The notes under the pieces: model-generated
Told to the model about the DNA's origin: nothing
The model's input: the letters and a program-made list of their open reading frames with translations, nothing else
Databases searched by the model: none
DNA from: Paenibacillus silvae
GTDB taxonomy: Bacteria; Bacillota; Bacilli; Paenibacillales; Paenibacillaceae
DNA: 64,000 nt
Direction of reading: 5' to 3'
NCBI RefSeq assembly: GCF_014639235.1
Contig: NZ_BMFU01000016.1
Span: 34,162 to 98,161 of the forward strand
Position numbers and translations under genes: made by a program
Part shown: positions 16,798-26,095 of the stretch, in pieces
Position numbering within the stretch: position 1 is the first letter of the stretch
Layout: each line of letters starts with the position of its first letter

Positions 16798-16811
16798 TGA
16801 TAACGCTTTCA
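16798..16811. promoter_or_regulatory. CcpA cre site
   Basis: TGATAACGCTTTCA fits the consensus TGWNANCGNTNWCA at every position. It lies 68-81 bases upstream of the binding-protein start, in the expected promoter region, so glucose repression of the transport/esterase operon through CcpA is likely. Confidence 0.7.
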
Positions 16812-16880
16812 CAAACTTGATATTGTCATTTTCGCAAAAGTCCGCTTCAAGTTGAATACACAAAACCGTCTTGTTGGTTC

Positions 16881-16932
16881 AAAAAACAGAGGAGGACATC
16901 TCTGACGCTCCAGGCATCAGTTGTCCTCCTCC
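16881..16932 (-). terminator. Terminator after the two-component system genes
   Basis: On the minus strand GAGGAGGACA pairs with TGTCCTCCTC around a 23-base loop, followed by TGTTTTTTG. It separates the kinase/regulator unit from the transport operon. Confidence 0.8.
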
Positions 16933-16963
16933 ATAAACAGGCATCATCCTTGCCAGTTCTTTG

Positions 16964-18517
16964 TTATATGCCGAATTTCCGAAATTCGGTTGGTGTCATT
17001 CCAGTCCATTTTTTGAACACCTGACTGAAGTACTGCGAGTTGCCTCCAAACCCGAACAGCTCTGCCAGCTCAAACACCTTCACATCCCCGCCTCTGCGGA
17101 TATGTTCACATGCCCGTTCAATCCGCATACGATTAACGTAATTCGAGAAGTTTTCACCCGTTACCTTTTTGAAAATTTTGCCGAGGTAGTCCGGGTTCAT
17201 GTATAACATCTGATGGGCTACACCACTCAGAGACAGGTCTGCTTCTCCATAATGGCGGTCTACAATATCCATCATTTTCTCCACGGCTGATGACTGGCGG
17301 CTGATATGATTTTTGTAATAACCTGCCGTTAACCTTGCAGCGCTGTCGGCTACAAATGTTTTCAAGGCAGGCAATGTGTCCATATGCGTCAGCTCTGTCA
17401 TCCGCTGTGTAAAATCGGTAGCCTCCTCGGGCGGGCACACCTGAATCATGGCCGAGTATAACTGCACGACGTAAGCACGTGTCACCTCGGTATCCAGCTT
17501 CAGTTCTTTCAGCTGCTCGAACAAACGCTCCACCTCGGCGGCGGCTTCCTCCGTGTTGCCGGATTTAATCAGCTGGCACAGCTGCTCGGCATCCCGCTCT
17601 ATATGCACACCGCTGCACTCCCCTGCCAGCACGACGTCATTTTTCGTAATCAGCTGGCCCTCACCGATGAAAAAACGATGATTCAAATATTGTAGCGCCT
17701 CACGGTACAGTCGCCGGGACTGGATCATATGGTCCGCTTCACTCAGCGCAGCGGTAACCTCTAATTTGTATAAACGGATGAACGCCTGCCGAACCGTTTC
17801 AATACGTTCATGAAGCTCAGGCAGATCTGCCGAATCTGCCAGCACTATAAGGAGCTTCCCTTCAATCGTTGTGCTTAACAGTACACCTGGAAGCAGGTCG
17901 GCCGCTATATTTTTGATTGCAAACAAGTGACTGTAATCATGCTCTTCCACAATGCGAAGCAGCAGCAACCGTACGCTTTTCTGCTGCAGCTCCAGATTGA
18001 ACAGCTCCTGATAGTATTCCAGATCCATCGGACCATAGGTGCGGTTGGTCATAAACTCCAGCAAAAACTGCTCCTTCACATGAGGCAGCACCCGCTGTAA
18101 ACGCTGCTTGATCTCTCCTGCCGCATGCTCCTTCACCTGTGCATCCTGACGCTCCTGCAAGAGCTCGATCAAGGCGTCATGAATCTGGTTTTCGTTGCAG
18201 GGCTTGAGCAGATAATGCTTGACGCCATACTGCATTGCTTTGCGAGCATACTCAAATTCCTTGTAGCCGGACAGCATGATAAAACGTACCGCCGGATAGG
18301 CCTCGGATGCCTTCTCGATCAGTCCCAATCCATCCAGACCCGGCATGGAAATATCCGTAATGATGATATCCGGCTTGGCGCTTTCGATTTTCCCCAGAGC
18401 CTCCACACCGTTTCTTGCTGTATCCACCAGTTCCGTGCCCGCGGCCGCCCAGTCAACCACCTGGGAAATCCCCTCCAGTATGACACGTTCATCATCTACG
18501 AGCATTACTTTGTACAT
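16964..18517 (-). CDS. AraC-type response regulator (YesN family)
   Basis: About 517 residues. An N-terminal receiver domain has the acidic pair VDDE near residue 8, the phosphorylated aspartate in IIITDISMPG (about 54) and the lysine in YLLKPCNE (about 104). A variable middle follows, then a C-terminal AraC DNA-binding domain with ADLSLSGVAHQMLYMNPDYL and FELAELFGFGGNSQYFSQVF. Such regulators activate neighbouring polysaccharide transport genes. An ATG at 18523 and one at 18517 are both possible; AGAGAGG is best spaced for 18517. It overlaps the end of the kinase gene. Confidence 0.92.
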   Translation of the reverse strand: MYKVMLVDDERVILEGISQVVDWAAAGTELVDTARNGVEALGKIESAKPDIIITDISMPGLDGLGLIEKASEAYPAVRFIMLSGYKEFEYARKAMQYGVKHYLLKPCNENQIHDALIELLQERQDAQVKEHAAGEIKQRLQRVLPHVKEQFLLEFMTNRTYGPMDLEYYQELFNLELQQKSVRLLLLRIVEEHDYSHLFAIKNIAADLLPGVLLSTTIEGKLLIVLADSADLPELHERIETVRQAFIRLYKLEVTAALSEADHMIQSRRLYREALQYLNHRFFIGEGQLITKNDVVLAGECSGVHIERDAEQLCQLIKSGNTEEAAAEVERLFEQLKELKLDTEVTRAYVVQLYSAMIQVCPPEEATDFTQRMTELTHMDTLPALKTFVADSAARLTAGYYKNHISRQSSAVEKMMDIVDRHYGEADLSLSGVAHQMLYMNPDYLGKIFKKVTGENFSNYVNRMRIERACEHIRRGGDVKVFELAELFGFGGNSQYFSQVFKKWTGMTPTEFRKFGI

Positions 18518-20279
18518 CGTCATCGTCCTCTCTGATCCAAGGTATGCTGATCGATACTACAGTTCCTGATCCGGGCGTGCTGTGTATGCTCATGATGCCC
18601 TTGTCGCCAAAGGTCAGCCTGAGACGCTCCTGAATATTGGCAAGTCCTATGCCCTGCCCTCTGGTCTGAATCTGCCCTTCCCGCAAGCGCTCTATGAATT
18701 CGGAGGTCATGCCCGGTCCGTTATCCTCGACCTCGATGCAGACGTGATTCCCCTCAGCTCTGGCGCGAATTTGAATCTGACAGGGCTCGATGCTGGGCTC
18801 AAGTGCATAATGAATAGCATTTTCCACAAGCGGCTGCAGAGTTAATTTGGGAATGCGGGCCGTCCCGACCTCTGGGGCAATCTGCATATCAAAATCCAGC
18901 CTCTCCTCGAACCGGGTACGCTGAATGGTCACATAGCTGCGCACAATCTCCAGCTCCCTCTCCAGCGTAATCCACTTCTCGGACATATTGACCGAGCTGC
19001 GCAGCAGGAACCCAAGAGCCTCGACCATCTCCGAGATTTGATGCTGCTTCTGCACTTTGGCAAGCCAGTTAATCGACTCAAGGGTATTGTATAAAAAGTG
19101 CGGATTAATTTGCGCCTGAAGCGCTTTCAATTCCGTTTCTCTTATGACGAGCTGCTTCGCATAATTCTCATCAATCAGCTCTCGTATCCGCTGCAGCATC
19201 ATCTTGAAGGTGCGATGCAGCAGTCCGACTTCATTTTGCGGAGAGACGGGAATGTTGCCAAGGGCCGCCGCCTCCAGCTTATCGAGGTCTCCCTTTTCAA
19301 TATTACGCATCTTCTTGATTAATTGGGCAATCGGATGGGTGATACTGCGAGAAAATTTGGCTCCGAACACCAGAGCCGCCAAAAAGATCATAATAAAAAT
19401 AACGATCACCAGCTGTTTTACAAACTGGATCTGCTTAAACATCTGATCAAACGGCGTGGTATATAAATAATTCCAGCTCGTGTAGGAAGAATGTGCTCTT
19501 GCCACAAAATACTTCCCCTGCTCTAACGTGGCAATTCCATAAGGCTGCGTCCGCTTCAGCTCCGATGCGATCTCGGCCTTGCTAACAGTTGATTCGGTGG
19601 GATAGATCACCTCCGTGCCGTCAACGATCAGCAGTTGGGAATCCTCGGCCGGCTCCTGCATCTGATCCTGAACGATGCGGTCCAGCCGCACACGGATAAT
19701 CAGCGTGCCGAGCTTCTCCAGTGTAAACGCCCCGCCAGTGAAGGATTTCACCTGCCTGACGGACAGCAGCCTCGCCTGCTGATCACCACTGGCCTGCCAT
19801 ACGTTGGAGCCGGCATACTGCTCGCCCAGCGAGATCAGTTCCTTTTGCTTCGCAGCTGAAATGCCTTCCCGGTTGCCAGCCGCCATCACATTGTTATCGT
19901 TGTCGATAAAAATCATGGAGTACACGTATTTCTCGGAACCGGCGTAGGCGACGAGGCGATTTGTTATCTTTTTGCGCAGACCATTTCGCTCGTATCCACT
20001 TTCGGCCTTCTCCAGTTGCAGCAAATACTGCTGCAGCGGCTCATCCGACATCACCTTGAAGGACAGATTGGATAACTCACGCAGCTTGTTTTCGATGCCG
20101 ACAGATGACATATTCAGCACCTGTGACGACTTTTCATAAATCTGACGGTCATAAATATTCAGTACGTACTGCATGACAGAGAGGTAAAAAGCAAGGCTGA
20201 TCAGCATCAAAAAACCGATGAGCAGCATCGTTTTGTGATGAATGGGCATTGTCGTGAAAGCGTTTTTAATTTTGTTCAC
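18492..20279 (-). CDS. Two-component sensor histidine kinase (YesM family)
   Basis: A 595-residue membrane kinase. A first transmembrane helix is at about residues 16-36, then an extracellular sensor region to about 285, a second helix, a HAMP linker, the His_kinase motif QAQINPHFLYNTLESINWLA (about 390-410) and an ATPase domain with NAIHYALEPSIEP, DNGPGM and GIGLANIQERL. It probably senses an extracellular pectin fragment and phosphorylates the next gene product. AAAGGAGCG precedes the GTG start. A cre-like sequence with one mismatch (TGAAAGCGTTTTTA on the plus strand) lies at 20255-20268 within the first codons. Confidence 0.93.
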   Translation of the reverse strand: MNKIKNAFTTMPIHHKTMLLIGFLMLISLAFYLSVMQYVLNIYDRQIYEKSSQVLNMSSVGIENKLRELSNLSFKVMSDEPLQQYLLQLEKAESGYERNGLRKKITNRLVAYAGSEKYVYSMIFIDNDNNVMAAGNREGISAAKQKELISLGEQYAGSNVWQASGDQQARLLSVRQVKSFTGGAFTLEKLGTLIIRVRLDRIVQDQMQEPAEDSQLLIVDGTEVIYPTESTVSKAEIASELKRTQPYGIATLEQGKYFVARAHSSYTSWNYLYTTPFDQMFKQIQFVKQLVIVIFIMIFLAALVFGAKFSRSITHPIAQLIKKMRNIEKGDLDKLEAAALGNIPVSPQNEVGLLHRTFKMMLQRIRELIDENYAKQLVIRETELKALQAQINPHFLYNTLESINWLAKVQKQHQISEMVEALGFLLRSSVNMSEKWITLERELEIVRSYVTIQRTRFEERLDFDMQIAPEVGTARIPKLTLQPLVENAIHYALEPSIEPCQIQIRARAEGNHVCIEVEDNGPGMTSEFIERLREGQIQTRGQGIGLANIQERLRLTFGDKGIMSIHSTPGSGTVVSISIPWIREDDDDVQSNARR

Positions 20280-21170
20280 TCAGGAGCGCTCCTTTGCTTG
20301 GCGAAGGGTGCGGTTATAGCATGGGTGGATGTGCTGGGCGATGACTACAGATATTATTAGTGTGATTATGATTCTACCGTGCCTCTAACTGTATTTGTGC
20401 CTTCAGTCAGGATAAGATTGTAGATTGGAGTATGAATGCAACTTCAGCGGCAATTGTGCTTCAATTCCGTTTGAGAACGCAACAGTGAATTGACTTCAGT
20501 CTGGATGCGACTGTGCCATAATTTAATGGACTCCGATCGTACTTTATACTTTGATTGTGACTGTGACTGCGACTATAACTATAACTGCAACTATAACTTT
20601 AGCTACAACTATAACTGCAACTACAGTAGTTCCATGAGTCTGTCTTCACTGTAACTACGATTACAACCTTGATCCTGAACACTATTGTTTTGTCACCATG
20701 ATGAAGTTCACGATGCTGACCATAGCTTCATATTCACTGTAAGTTATTTTCATATTTACACAACCATGGGCAGATGACAAGTCATAATTATGCAACATAA
20801 TGAGTCATTGGAGAAGGTAGACTGCTTGAATACAGGATGCCAGAAAGTTTCCCGCAGGCATGCTGGGGGCACGTCAAGAAAAAGTGAGGATCAGGGGGCG
20901 AAAAGGCGGTAAAGAGGCACTTCAGTGGGTTTCAAGATATGCCCTGATATGCAACGCTCTTCTATCAGAAGAGTTACAAAGCTTTAGTGCAGCCTCGCTT
21001 GGTGCTGAGATAGTTATTTGCTTGGAACAGCGCCGTATGTAAGTTACTTGTGAAACAAGTAGTCTCGAAATCTGGCTGGTGTACACTCCCTTTCTTGATT
21101 ATGCATCAATTACATGAGGCTTATAGGAATTCAGGAGGAACATCAACGACCAACCAGTATCCCAGCAACG
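20280..21170. other. Gene-free region upstream of the kinase, with ACT-type simple repeats
   Basis: No credible gene. At about 20560-20630 there is an interrupted repeat of AACTATAACTGC-like units. A 60-codon open frame at 20860-21042 has no family resemblance or clear start signal and is not accepted. Confidence 0.5.
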
Positions 21171-21366
21171 CTAACGATCCCCACAGACCTTATTCTGCTG
21201 TTTAGTCGAGGTTACACATTCTAACGATTCCTAGCGACGCTATTTCACCCAAATACAGCTAAAAAAAGGGGAAATTGAGGAATTTCACATCAATAGCGTT
21301 ACTACGATTCGTTAGAATTTCAAAAGGCCCATTTGGGGCGAAATAAGGCTTCTGGGAATCGTTAGC
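21171..21366. repeat. Four-box element, copy B (196 bp)
   Basis: Direct boxes start at 21171 and 21221, inverted boxes end at 21315 and 21366. The inner right box reads TACGATTCGTTAGAA and the outer right box CTTCTGGGAATCGTTAG. Spacing is the same as in the other copies apart from one extra base. Confidence 0.9.
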
Positions 21367-21415
21367 GACATCCACCGCATTGAACTCCCTATTTCCGATG
21401 ACAACGTTACGACGG

Positions 21416-21459
21416 CAAAAAAAAGTGACGAGGCAGGAGCGATTCCTGCTTCGTCACTT
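21416..21459 (-). terminator. Strong terminator downstream of the GDSL hydrolase gene
   Basis: A near-perfect stem of about 17 bp, AGTGACGAGGCAGGA against TCCTGCTTCGTCACT, with a GCGA-type loop; on the minus strand it is followed by eight T. It lies about 200 bases beyond the stop at 21654. The region between holds repeated ACATTTACTATACA-like AT-rich units. Confidence 0.85.
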
Positions 21460-21653
21460 GGATAACACTTTCGGTGAAGGAGTCCCCTTTCGCGGCTTCG
21501 TTCTATACCTCTCCGCTCACAAGGTCACCCTGTACATTTACAGTACATTCACCTTACATTTACTATACATTTACTATACATCCACGGTCCATTTTCCTGC
21601 TCTTAGTTATACATTTCAAGCAATGCTCTCGCAGCACTGCTTAAATAACTTTG

Positions 21654-22979
21654 TTACGGATTCACAAATACCGTTTTGAGCTTTGCCACATACTGCACGT
21701 CAAAGCCCAGGCCCTCGGCTACCATTGCTACGGGCACATAGGTTTTGGATTCCTTGCCAACTTTGTTCAGGAAGGCAGGTGTATCCACTGCAACAGATGC
21801 TCCGTTCACGATCACGGACTTGGCGCCCATCTTCACAGCTACCTTGCGGTCACCGTAGGTAATGGTTGCTGTAGACGTTTTGTTATCCCATACCGTTTTC
21901 GCACCTACCGCGTTTACAATGTCTTGAATAGCTACGAAGTTTTTGCCGTTACGGATAATCGGCTTGTATGGAGTGTTCAGCATTTTACCGCTCACAATAA
22001 TGTTCATCGGTTCACCTGCGGCTGGCGCAGCCAGTTTCGTGTATTCGCCCCAGATCGTTTTGGCAAAGACTTCAGCGATAGCAGCATATCCGTATTGATT
22101 TGGATGAAAGTCACGGTCTTTGATCATATGTGTCATCGTGCCTTCACCGCCCACAAACTCCTTGGCTACATGAGCGACTTTTACGTCTACGTCTTGTGCC
22201 GCAAACTTAGCTGCAATGCCGTCAATCGTTTGTGTGAAGCTCTCGGAAGTCTGCATAAGCTTGGTATACAGCTCTTTACCCGCTACCTCCGGCATCGGCT
22301 GATACTGATCGGCAATAACAATTCGGGCGGATGGATTGATAGCATGAATATCTTTCATAATTGCAGTCACATTGGTTGTATATGTGGACAGCAGTTCCTC
22401 CACTTTCTCTTGAAGCTCCTGGTCACTCATGGTATTCGCTGTACCAAGCAGTTCAGAAACGTCATTGCCACCAATCGTCATCGCAACGAGATTGGCCTGT
22501 GCTATGCTTTCACGGATGGCAGCTGTGTTTGTACCAAACTGTCCAGCTCTCGGATCGGGCAGGTTAGGCTGAATTTCATCAGCAGCAAGTGTTCTGCCTG
22601 CGTTAATAGCATCCGTAAAGTTTTTCAACCCACTGGTTTTAAGTCCGGCGATGCCGAAGTTATCAACCTGTGTACGTCCATGAAGCAAACCCTGCTCCTG
22701 CAGCCGCTCCACATAACCGTACGGCAGTGTTGTCATCTTAGGCTCGTAGCCTACAGTAATGGAGTCACCCAATGTAACAATGCGGAACTCTTTCGTCGCG
22801 GCCACCGAATCTTTCTTTGGTGCTGTATTCGATGTTTCGTTTGAGGCGACAGGTAATACAGCCGTTTCAGCATCAGCAGCATGTGCCGGCAATGCGGACG
22901 ATGTGAACAGCAGCATGCCTGCCAGCATACTGGCAGACAGACCTGCAGCTGTGTTTTTCCAAATCCGTTTACGCTTCAT
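21654..22979 (-). CDS. Secreted GDSL/SGNH hydrolase with C-terminal copper-amine-oxidase-N-like domain
   Basis: About 441 residues with a signal peptide ending near ALPAHAADA. The SGNH hydrolase spans about residues 65-300: IVTLGDSITVGY (nucleophile serine), a glycine block near GIAGLKTSG, TIGGNDV and DFHPNQYGY (Asp/His). The last 110 residues match the stalk-like domain often attached to Paenibacillus exported proteins (KPIIRNGKNFVAIQDIVNAV, TYVPVAMVAEGLGF). It is probably a secreted esterase or lipase; substrate unknown. AAGGAG lies 11 bases before the ATG at 22979. A GTG four codons upstream is too close to that site. Single gene. Confidence 0.87.
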   Translation of the reverse strand: MKRKRIWKNTAAGLSASMLAGMLLFTSSALPAHAADAETAVLPVASNETSNTAPKKDSVAATKEFRIVTLGDSITVGYEPKMTTLPYGYVERLQEQGLLHGRTQVDNFGIAGLKTSGLKNFTDAINAGRTLAADEIQPNLPDPRAGQFGTNTAAIRESIAQANLVAMTIGGNDVSELLGTANTMSDQELQEKVEELLSTYTTNVTAIMKDIHAINPSARIVIADQYQPMPEVAGKELYTKLMQTSESFTQTIDGIAAKFAAQDVDVKVAHVAKEFVGGEGTMTHMIKDRDFHPNQYGYAAIAEVFAKTIWGEYTKLAAPAAGEPMNIIVSGKMLNTPYKPIIRNGKNFVAIQDIVNAVGAKTVWDNKTSTATITYGDRKVAVKMGAKSVIVNGASVAVDTPAFLNKVGKESKTYVPVAMVAEGLGFDVQYVAKLKTVFVNP

Positions 22980-23185
22980 TCTTGTGAACACTCCTTATAA
23001 TTAAATCTATCATTTACACGATAATATAGTACATCCATCACTCCGATGACATATGCCTGTGTTCCTCTATTCTATCACCTTGATTACGGCCCTGTCTTCT
23101 CTCCACTATGCTTGCACCAAAAAACAGACTCCCCTTTGCCGGGAAGCCTGCCTTTGATCAAAGATACTTCATGTAAGAGAGCATA

Positions 23186-23452
23186 TTACTGCGATTGGTC
23201 GTCTGTCTCTGCCTCTGCTTTCTGCTTGGCAGCACGGTCCAGATACCGATCATAACGGTTATCCAGTTCACGAGCCATCGTACGGAACTTTAACGTTTCT
23301 TCAACGATCGGGTCCCGTTCTGTCTGAATGCGGACCTCGTATTTCGGAGGAATCAGCTGACGTTCCCGCTCTTCAGCATCGCCGGAAGCTTCCATGTCTC
23401 CTTCTGTCAGCATATCGCTAAGCCGCCGTTCCAGTTCTTTGGATTCATCCAT
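23186..23452 (-). CDS. Small charged hypothetical protein
   Basis: About 88 residues, starting MDESKELERRLSDML, rich in Glu, Arg and Lys, predicted helical, with no membrane segment or known motif. AAGGAG lies 9 bases before the ATG at 23452; an in-frame start six codons earlier is less well placed. It follows the inositol-phosphatase family gene by about 25 bases and is probably cotranscribed. I do not recognise the family. Confidence 0.65.
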   Translation of the reverse strand: MDESKELERRLSDMLTEGDMEASGDAEERERQLIPPKYEVRIQTERDPIVEETLKFRTMARELDNRYDRYLDRAAKQKAEAETDDQSQ

Positions 23453-23475
23453 CGTTATTCGCTCCTTCAATCAAT

Positions 23476-24348
23476 TTACTCCAGGCCTGTAGCCTTGGCT
23501 TCCTTCAGCACACCCGTCAACGCATCATGAACCTTGCCATTGCTGGCAACGATATGGTTCACCGCCAGTGTATAAGGTGTTCCAACAGTATCCGTAACCT
23601 TACCACCGGATTCCGACACCAGCAGTGCTCCCGCGGCAATATCCCACGGCTTGAGGCCAACTTCCGTATAGGCACTCAGACGTCCTGCGGCAACATAAGC
23701 CAGATGAATTGCAGCAGAGCCCCCTGCACGCAGATTACGAACCTGCGGAGCCAGAGCCTGTACAGCAGCCATATTGAGCGGCAGCGCAAAGGTGGTATCT
23801 GCCGGGAAGCCTACCGCCACGAGGCTCTGTGCCAGTGTTTCTTCGCCCGATACCGTCATCCGGTTCCCGTGCACGTACGCTCCTTTTCCTTTTTCCGCAA
23901 CAAATAATTCATCACGGGAAGGGTCATAGATGACACCAACAATGACTTCGCCCTTATGAGCGAGCGCAATGGATACCGAATAGAATGGGAATCCGTGCAC
24001 AAAGTTGGTCGTGCCATCTACCGGATCAACAATCCAGAGGTACTCTGCCTCTGCTGCTTCGTTCAGTGCTCTTGCTGAAGCTTCAGGCCCTGGTTCAACG
24101 CCCTCTTCCCCCAGAATCGTGTGCTCTGGAAAATGGGTCAGAATCAAGCGGCGAATCATCTGCTCTGCCCCTTTATCCACTTCGGTCACCAGATCCTGCG
24201 GAGAATACTTGGTTCCCAGCTCACTTACCGTGCCCAGACGGCTCTTGATCCATTCGCCTGCCTTGGACGCGGCATTAATAGCAACGGCAGTATAGCTTTT
24301 GCTTGTCACGACATAAGGTACCTTTTCCTTTTCATTCAAAGCGTTCAC
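23476..24348 (-). CDS. Inositol monophosphatase family protein
   Basis: A 290-residue Mg-dependent phosphatase of the IMPase/SuhB family. Metal-binding motifs are in order: DLVTEVD (about 52), GEEG (about 79), IVDPVDGTTNFVHG (about 105) and KPWDIAAGALLVSESGG (about 235). The family hydrolyses inositol phosphate or related sugar phosphates; the true substrate here is uncertain. The start is a GTG with only a weak ribosome binding site. Followed closely by a small hypothetical gene. Confidence 0.93.
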   Translation of the reverse strand: MNALNEKEKVPYVVTSKSYTAVAINAASKAGEWIKSRLGTVSELGTKYSPQDLVTEVDKGAEQMIRRLILTHFPEHTILGEEGVEPGPEASARALNEAAEAEYLWIVDPVDGTTNFVHGFPFYSVSIALAHKGEVIVGVIYDPSRDELFVAEKGKGAYVHGNRMTVSGEETLAQSLVAVGFPADTTFALPLNMAAVQALAPQVRNLRAGGSAAIHLAYVAAGRLSAYTEVGLKPWDIAAGALLVSESGGKVTDTVGTPYTLAVNHIVASNGKVHDALTGVLKEAKATGLE

Positions 24349-24447
24349 TCTACTTTCTATATCAATCTACGAAAAAGTTAAAATACTTGTTAAAAGTATA
24401 CGCCTGAGCCATCGTAAAGTTTCTTGCTGCCCAGGCCCCTTTTGGCT

Positions 24448-25449
24448 TCATGGCTGGATGCGAACGGTAGACTCGTCCACCCACTCCACACCTTCATTCT
24501 GATAGAACGCCAGCTTCTGCATCAGCTGCACCAGAGCTTCATCCTTGCGTTTCGCCTCAATCATCACATCAAGGGCTGGAGTATACGCTGCAATATGACG
24601 GAGAAAATCAAGCACTGGCTCCACCTCGACTCCGTCCGCATGACCCCGCAGGTCCTTCTCGCTCTTCGGGCTGGAGACATGAATTTTCGGGGCTAACGGC
24701 TGGTCAGCAGATGCGTCGGCCTGTGCAAGCGGTGATTGCCAGGTATGCAAAATATCGGGCCACAGCTCCCATGGCTGCTCGCCTTCGTTATTTACCCACT
24801 GGTGGTGAATATCCAGCACCATCGGCAAGCCGAGGTTCTGGCATACGGCCAGCGTCTCGGGTGCATTAAACGTTTTATCATCGTTCTCCAGTGTCATCCG
24901 TTCCTGAATATCCCGGTCCAGCTTCATAAAGTTTTCTTCAAAACGCTGCGCAGCCGAAGGCTTGTCTCCGTACGCACCGCCAATATGGATGTTGTTCTTC
25001 GCAGTTGCATTCAGCCCCATAGCATCCAGCATGCGAACGTGATGACGCAGATCCTTCATGGAGTTGCGCAGCACCTCTTCGCGAGGGGTACTCAGTACGG
25101 TAAAATGATCCGGGTGAAAGGACACGCGCATTTGATTTTCCTTCACAAAGTCACCAATCGCTTCGAAATCCGGCTTCAGTGCCGGGAACGGGTCCCAATC
25201 ACTCAGGTCCTCATGGGTTGCGAGTGGAATTAATTTGGACGAGAAACGATATACATGAATATGACTGCCTTTATTATGCCTGAGCAAACGTAACGTATTG
25301 TGCAGGTTCTCAGCTGCAATGCGCTCCAGCTTGCGAATCGCTGCTTCCCTGTCTCCGATCTTGTTAAAGCTGGCCATCGTCATCGTCCGGGAAGGCGAAG
25401 CATTCTCCACCAGCACCGACATTGCCACGTAACCGAAACGTACAAGCAT
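24448..25449 (-). CDS. uvsE: UV DNA damage endonuclease
   Basis: A 333-residue TIM-barrel endonuclease that nicks DNA 5' to UV photoproducts, starting an alternative excision repair. Diagnostic segments are MLVRFGYVAMS at the start, LRHNKGSHIHVYRFSSKLIPL near residue 57 (split across the barrel), RVSFHPDHFTVLS near 108, NIHIGGAYGDK near 152, LDIHHQWVN near 211 and DVMIEAKRKDEAL near 293, which carry metal-binding His, Glu and Asp residues. AGAGGAAG precedes the ATG. Fits spore formers, which face UV damage. Confidence 0.95.
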   Translation of the reverse strand: MLVRFGYVAMSVLVENASPSRTMTMASFNKIGDREAAIRKLERIAAENLHNTLRLLRHNKGSHIHVYRFSSKLIPLATHEDLSDWDPFPALKPDFEAIGDFVKENQMRVSFHPDHFTVLSTPREEVLRNSMKDLRHHVRMLDAMGLNATAKNNIHIGGAYGDKPSAAQRFEENFMKLDRDIQERMTLENDDKTFNAPETLAVCQNLGLPMVLDIHHQWVNNEGEQPWELWPDILHTWQSPLAQADASADQPLAPKIHVSSPKSEKDLRGHADGVEVEPVLDFLRHIAAYTPALDVMIEAKRKDEALVQLMQKLAFYQNEGVEWVDESTVRIQP

Positions 25450-25712
25450 GGATTTCTTCCTCTCTGTTTAGAGCAGACAGACCTCACGGATATAGACAGC
25501 CGCAGAGATAAGCCGACTCGGTATATAACCAAGTTTTACCCTAAACAAGGGACCATAATCGTATGTTTGAAAATCCATCCAGTCGTTCTGTTTGAGTGAC
25601 TACTTTCATATAGACGGGCTATGTTCGATAGATGAGCTGTGTTCCCTGGGCTGTAACGTTCTCCTGGAGATGGCTCTATTGGCAGCACCGCTCGGTACGT
25701 TCTGTGATCAGA

Positions 25713-26036
25713 CTACTCCTGAGCTTGCTCTCCGAAAAACATTTCGTCCGCAAGTGCGGTCTGGATACGTGATTCTTCCTCGGTAAGCTTGCGAATGAGC
25801 TGCATCTCCACTTCCGTCACTTCCTGGTTCTGAAAATTGATCTCCGCAATGGAAGCCACAATCTTCACAATCGCCACCGCTACGTTATCCGGGGTGTATG
25901 CAATGACTTTCTGCCCGGTTGGAAACACCCGGAAGCCTTGTTTGACCATTTTGCCGCGGCCGTATTCCAGCAGTTCGAAGAGTTCTTGCTCGCTTTTGAA
26001 TTTGCATACTGAATTAAACTCTGTCTGAAAACCCAT
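25713..26036 (-). CDS. Conserved-looking hypothetical protein upstream of uvsE
   Basis: About 107 residues beginning MGFQTEFNSVCKFKSEQELF and ending in an acidic tail. Contains FPTGQKVIAYTPDNVAVAIV. No signal peptide, membrane helix or known motif. AGGAGGA is 7 bases before the ATG at 26036; another ATG two codons earlier is too close to it. It follows ddl by 60 bases on the same strand. No function can be given. The 25450-25712 gap after it holds nothing recognisable. Confidence 0.7.
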   Translation of the reverse strand: MGFQTEFNSVCKFKSEQELFELLEYGRGKMVKQGFRVFPTGQKVIAYTPDNVAVAIVKIVASIAEINFQNQEVTEVEMQLIRKLTEEESRIQTALADEMFFGEQAQE

Positions 26037-26095
26037 GCTCATTCCTCCTGATATGCTGATATTGGACTCTTGCCTGGATATTCGGATCGTGCAGG

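Noticed and set aside
20860..21042. A 60-codon open frame upstream of the kinase
   Set aside because: No convincing ribosome binding site, no recognisable sequence, and it sits in a repeat-rich gene-free region.
21651..22844. A 397-codon open frame antisense to the GDSL hydrolase
   Set aside because: Shadow of the real gene; composition rich in Cys and His, as is typical of antisense frames.
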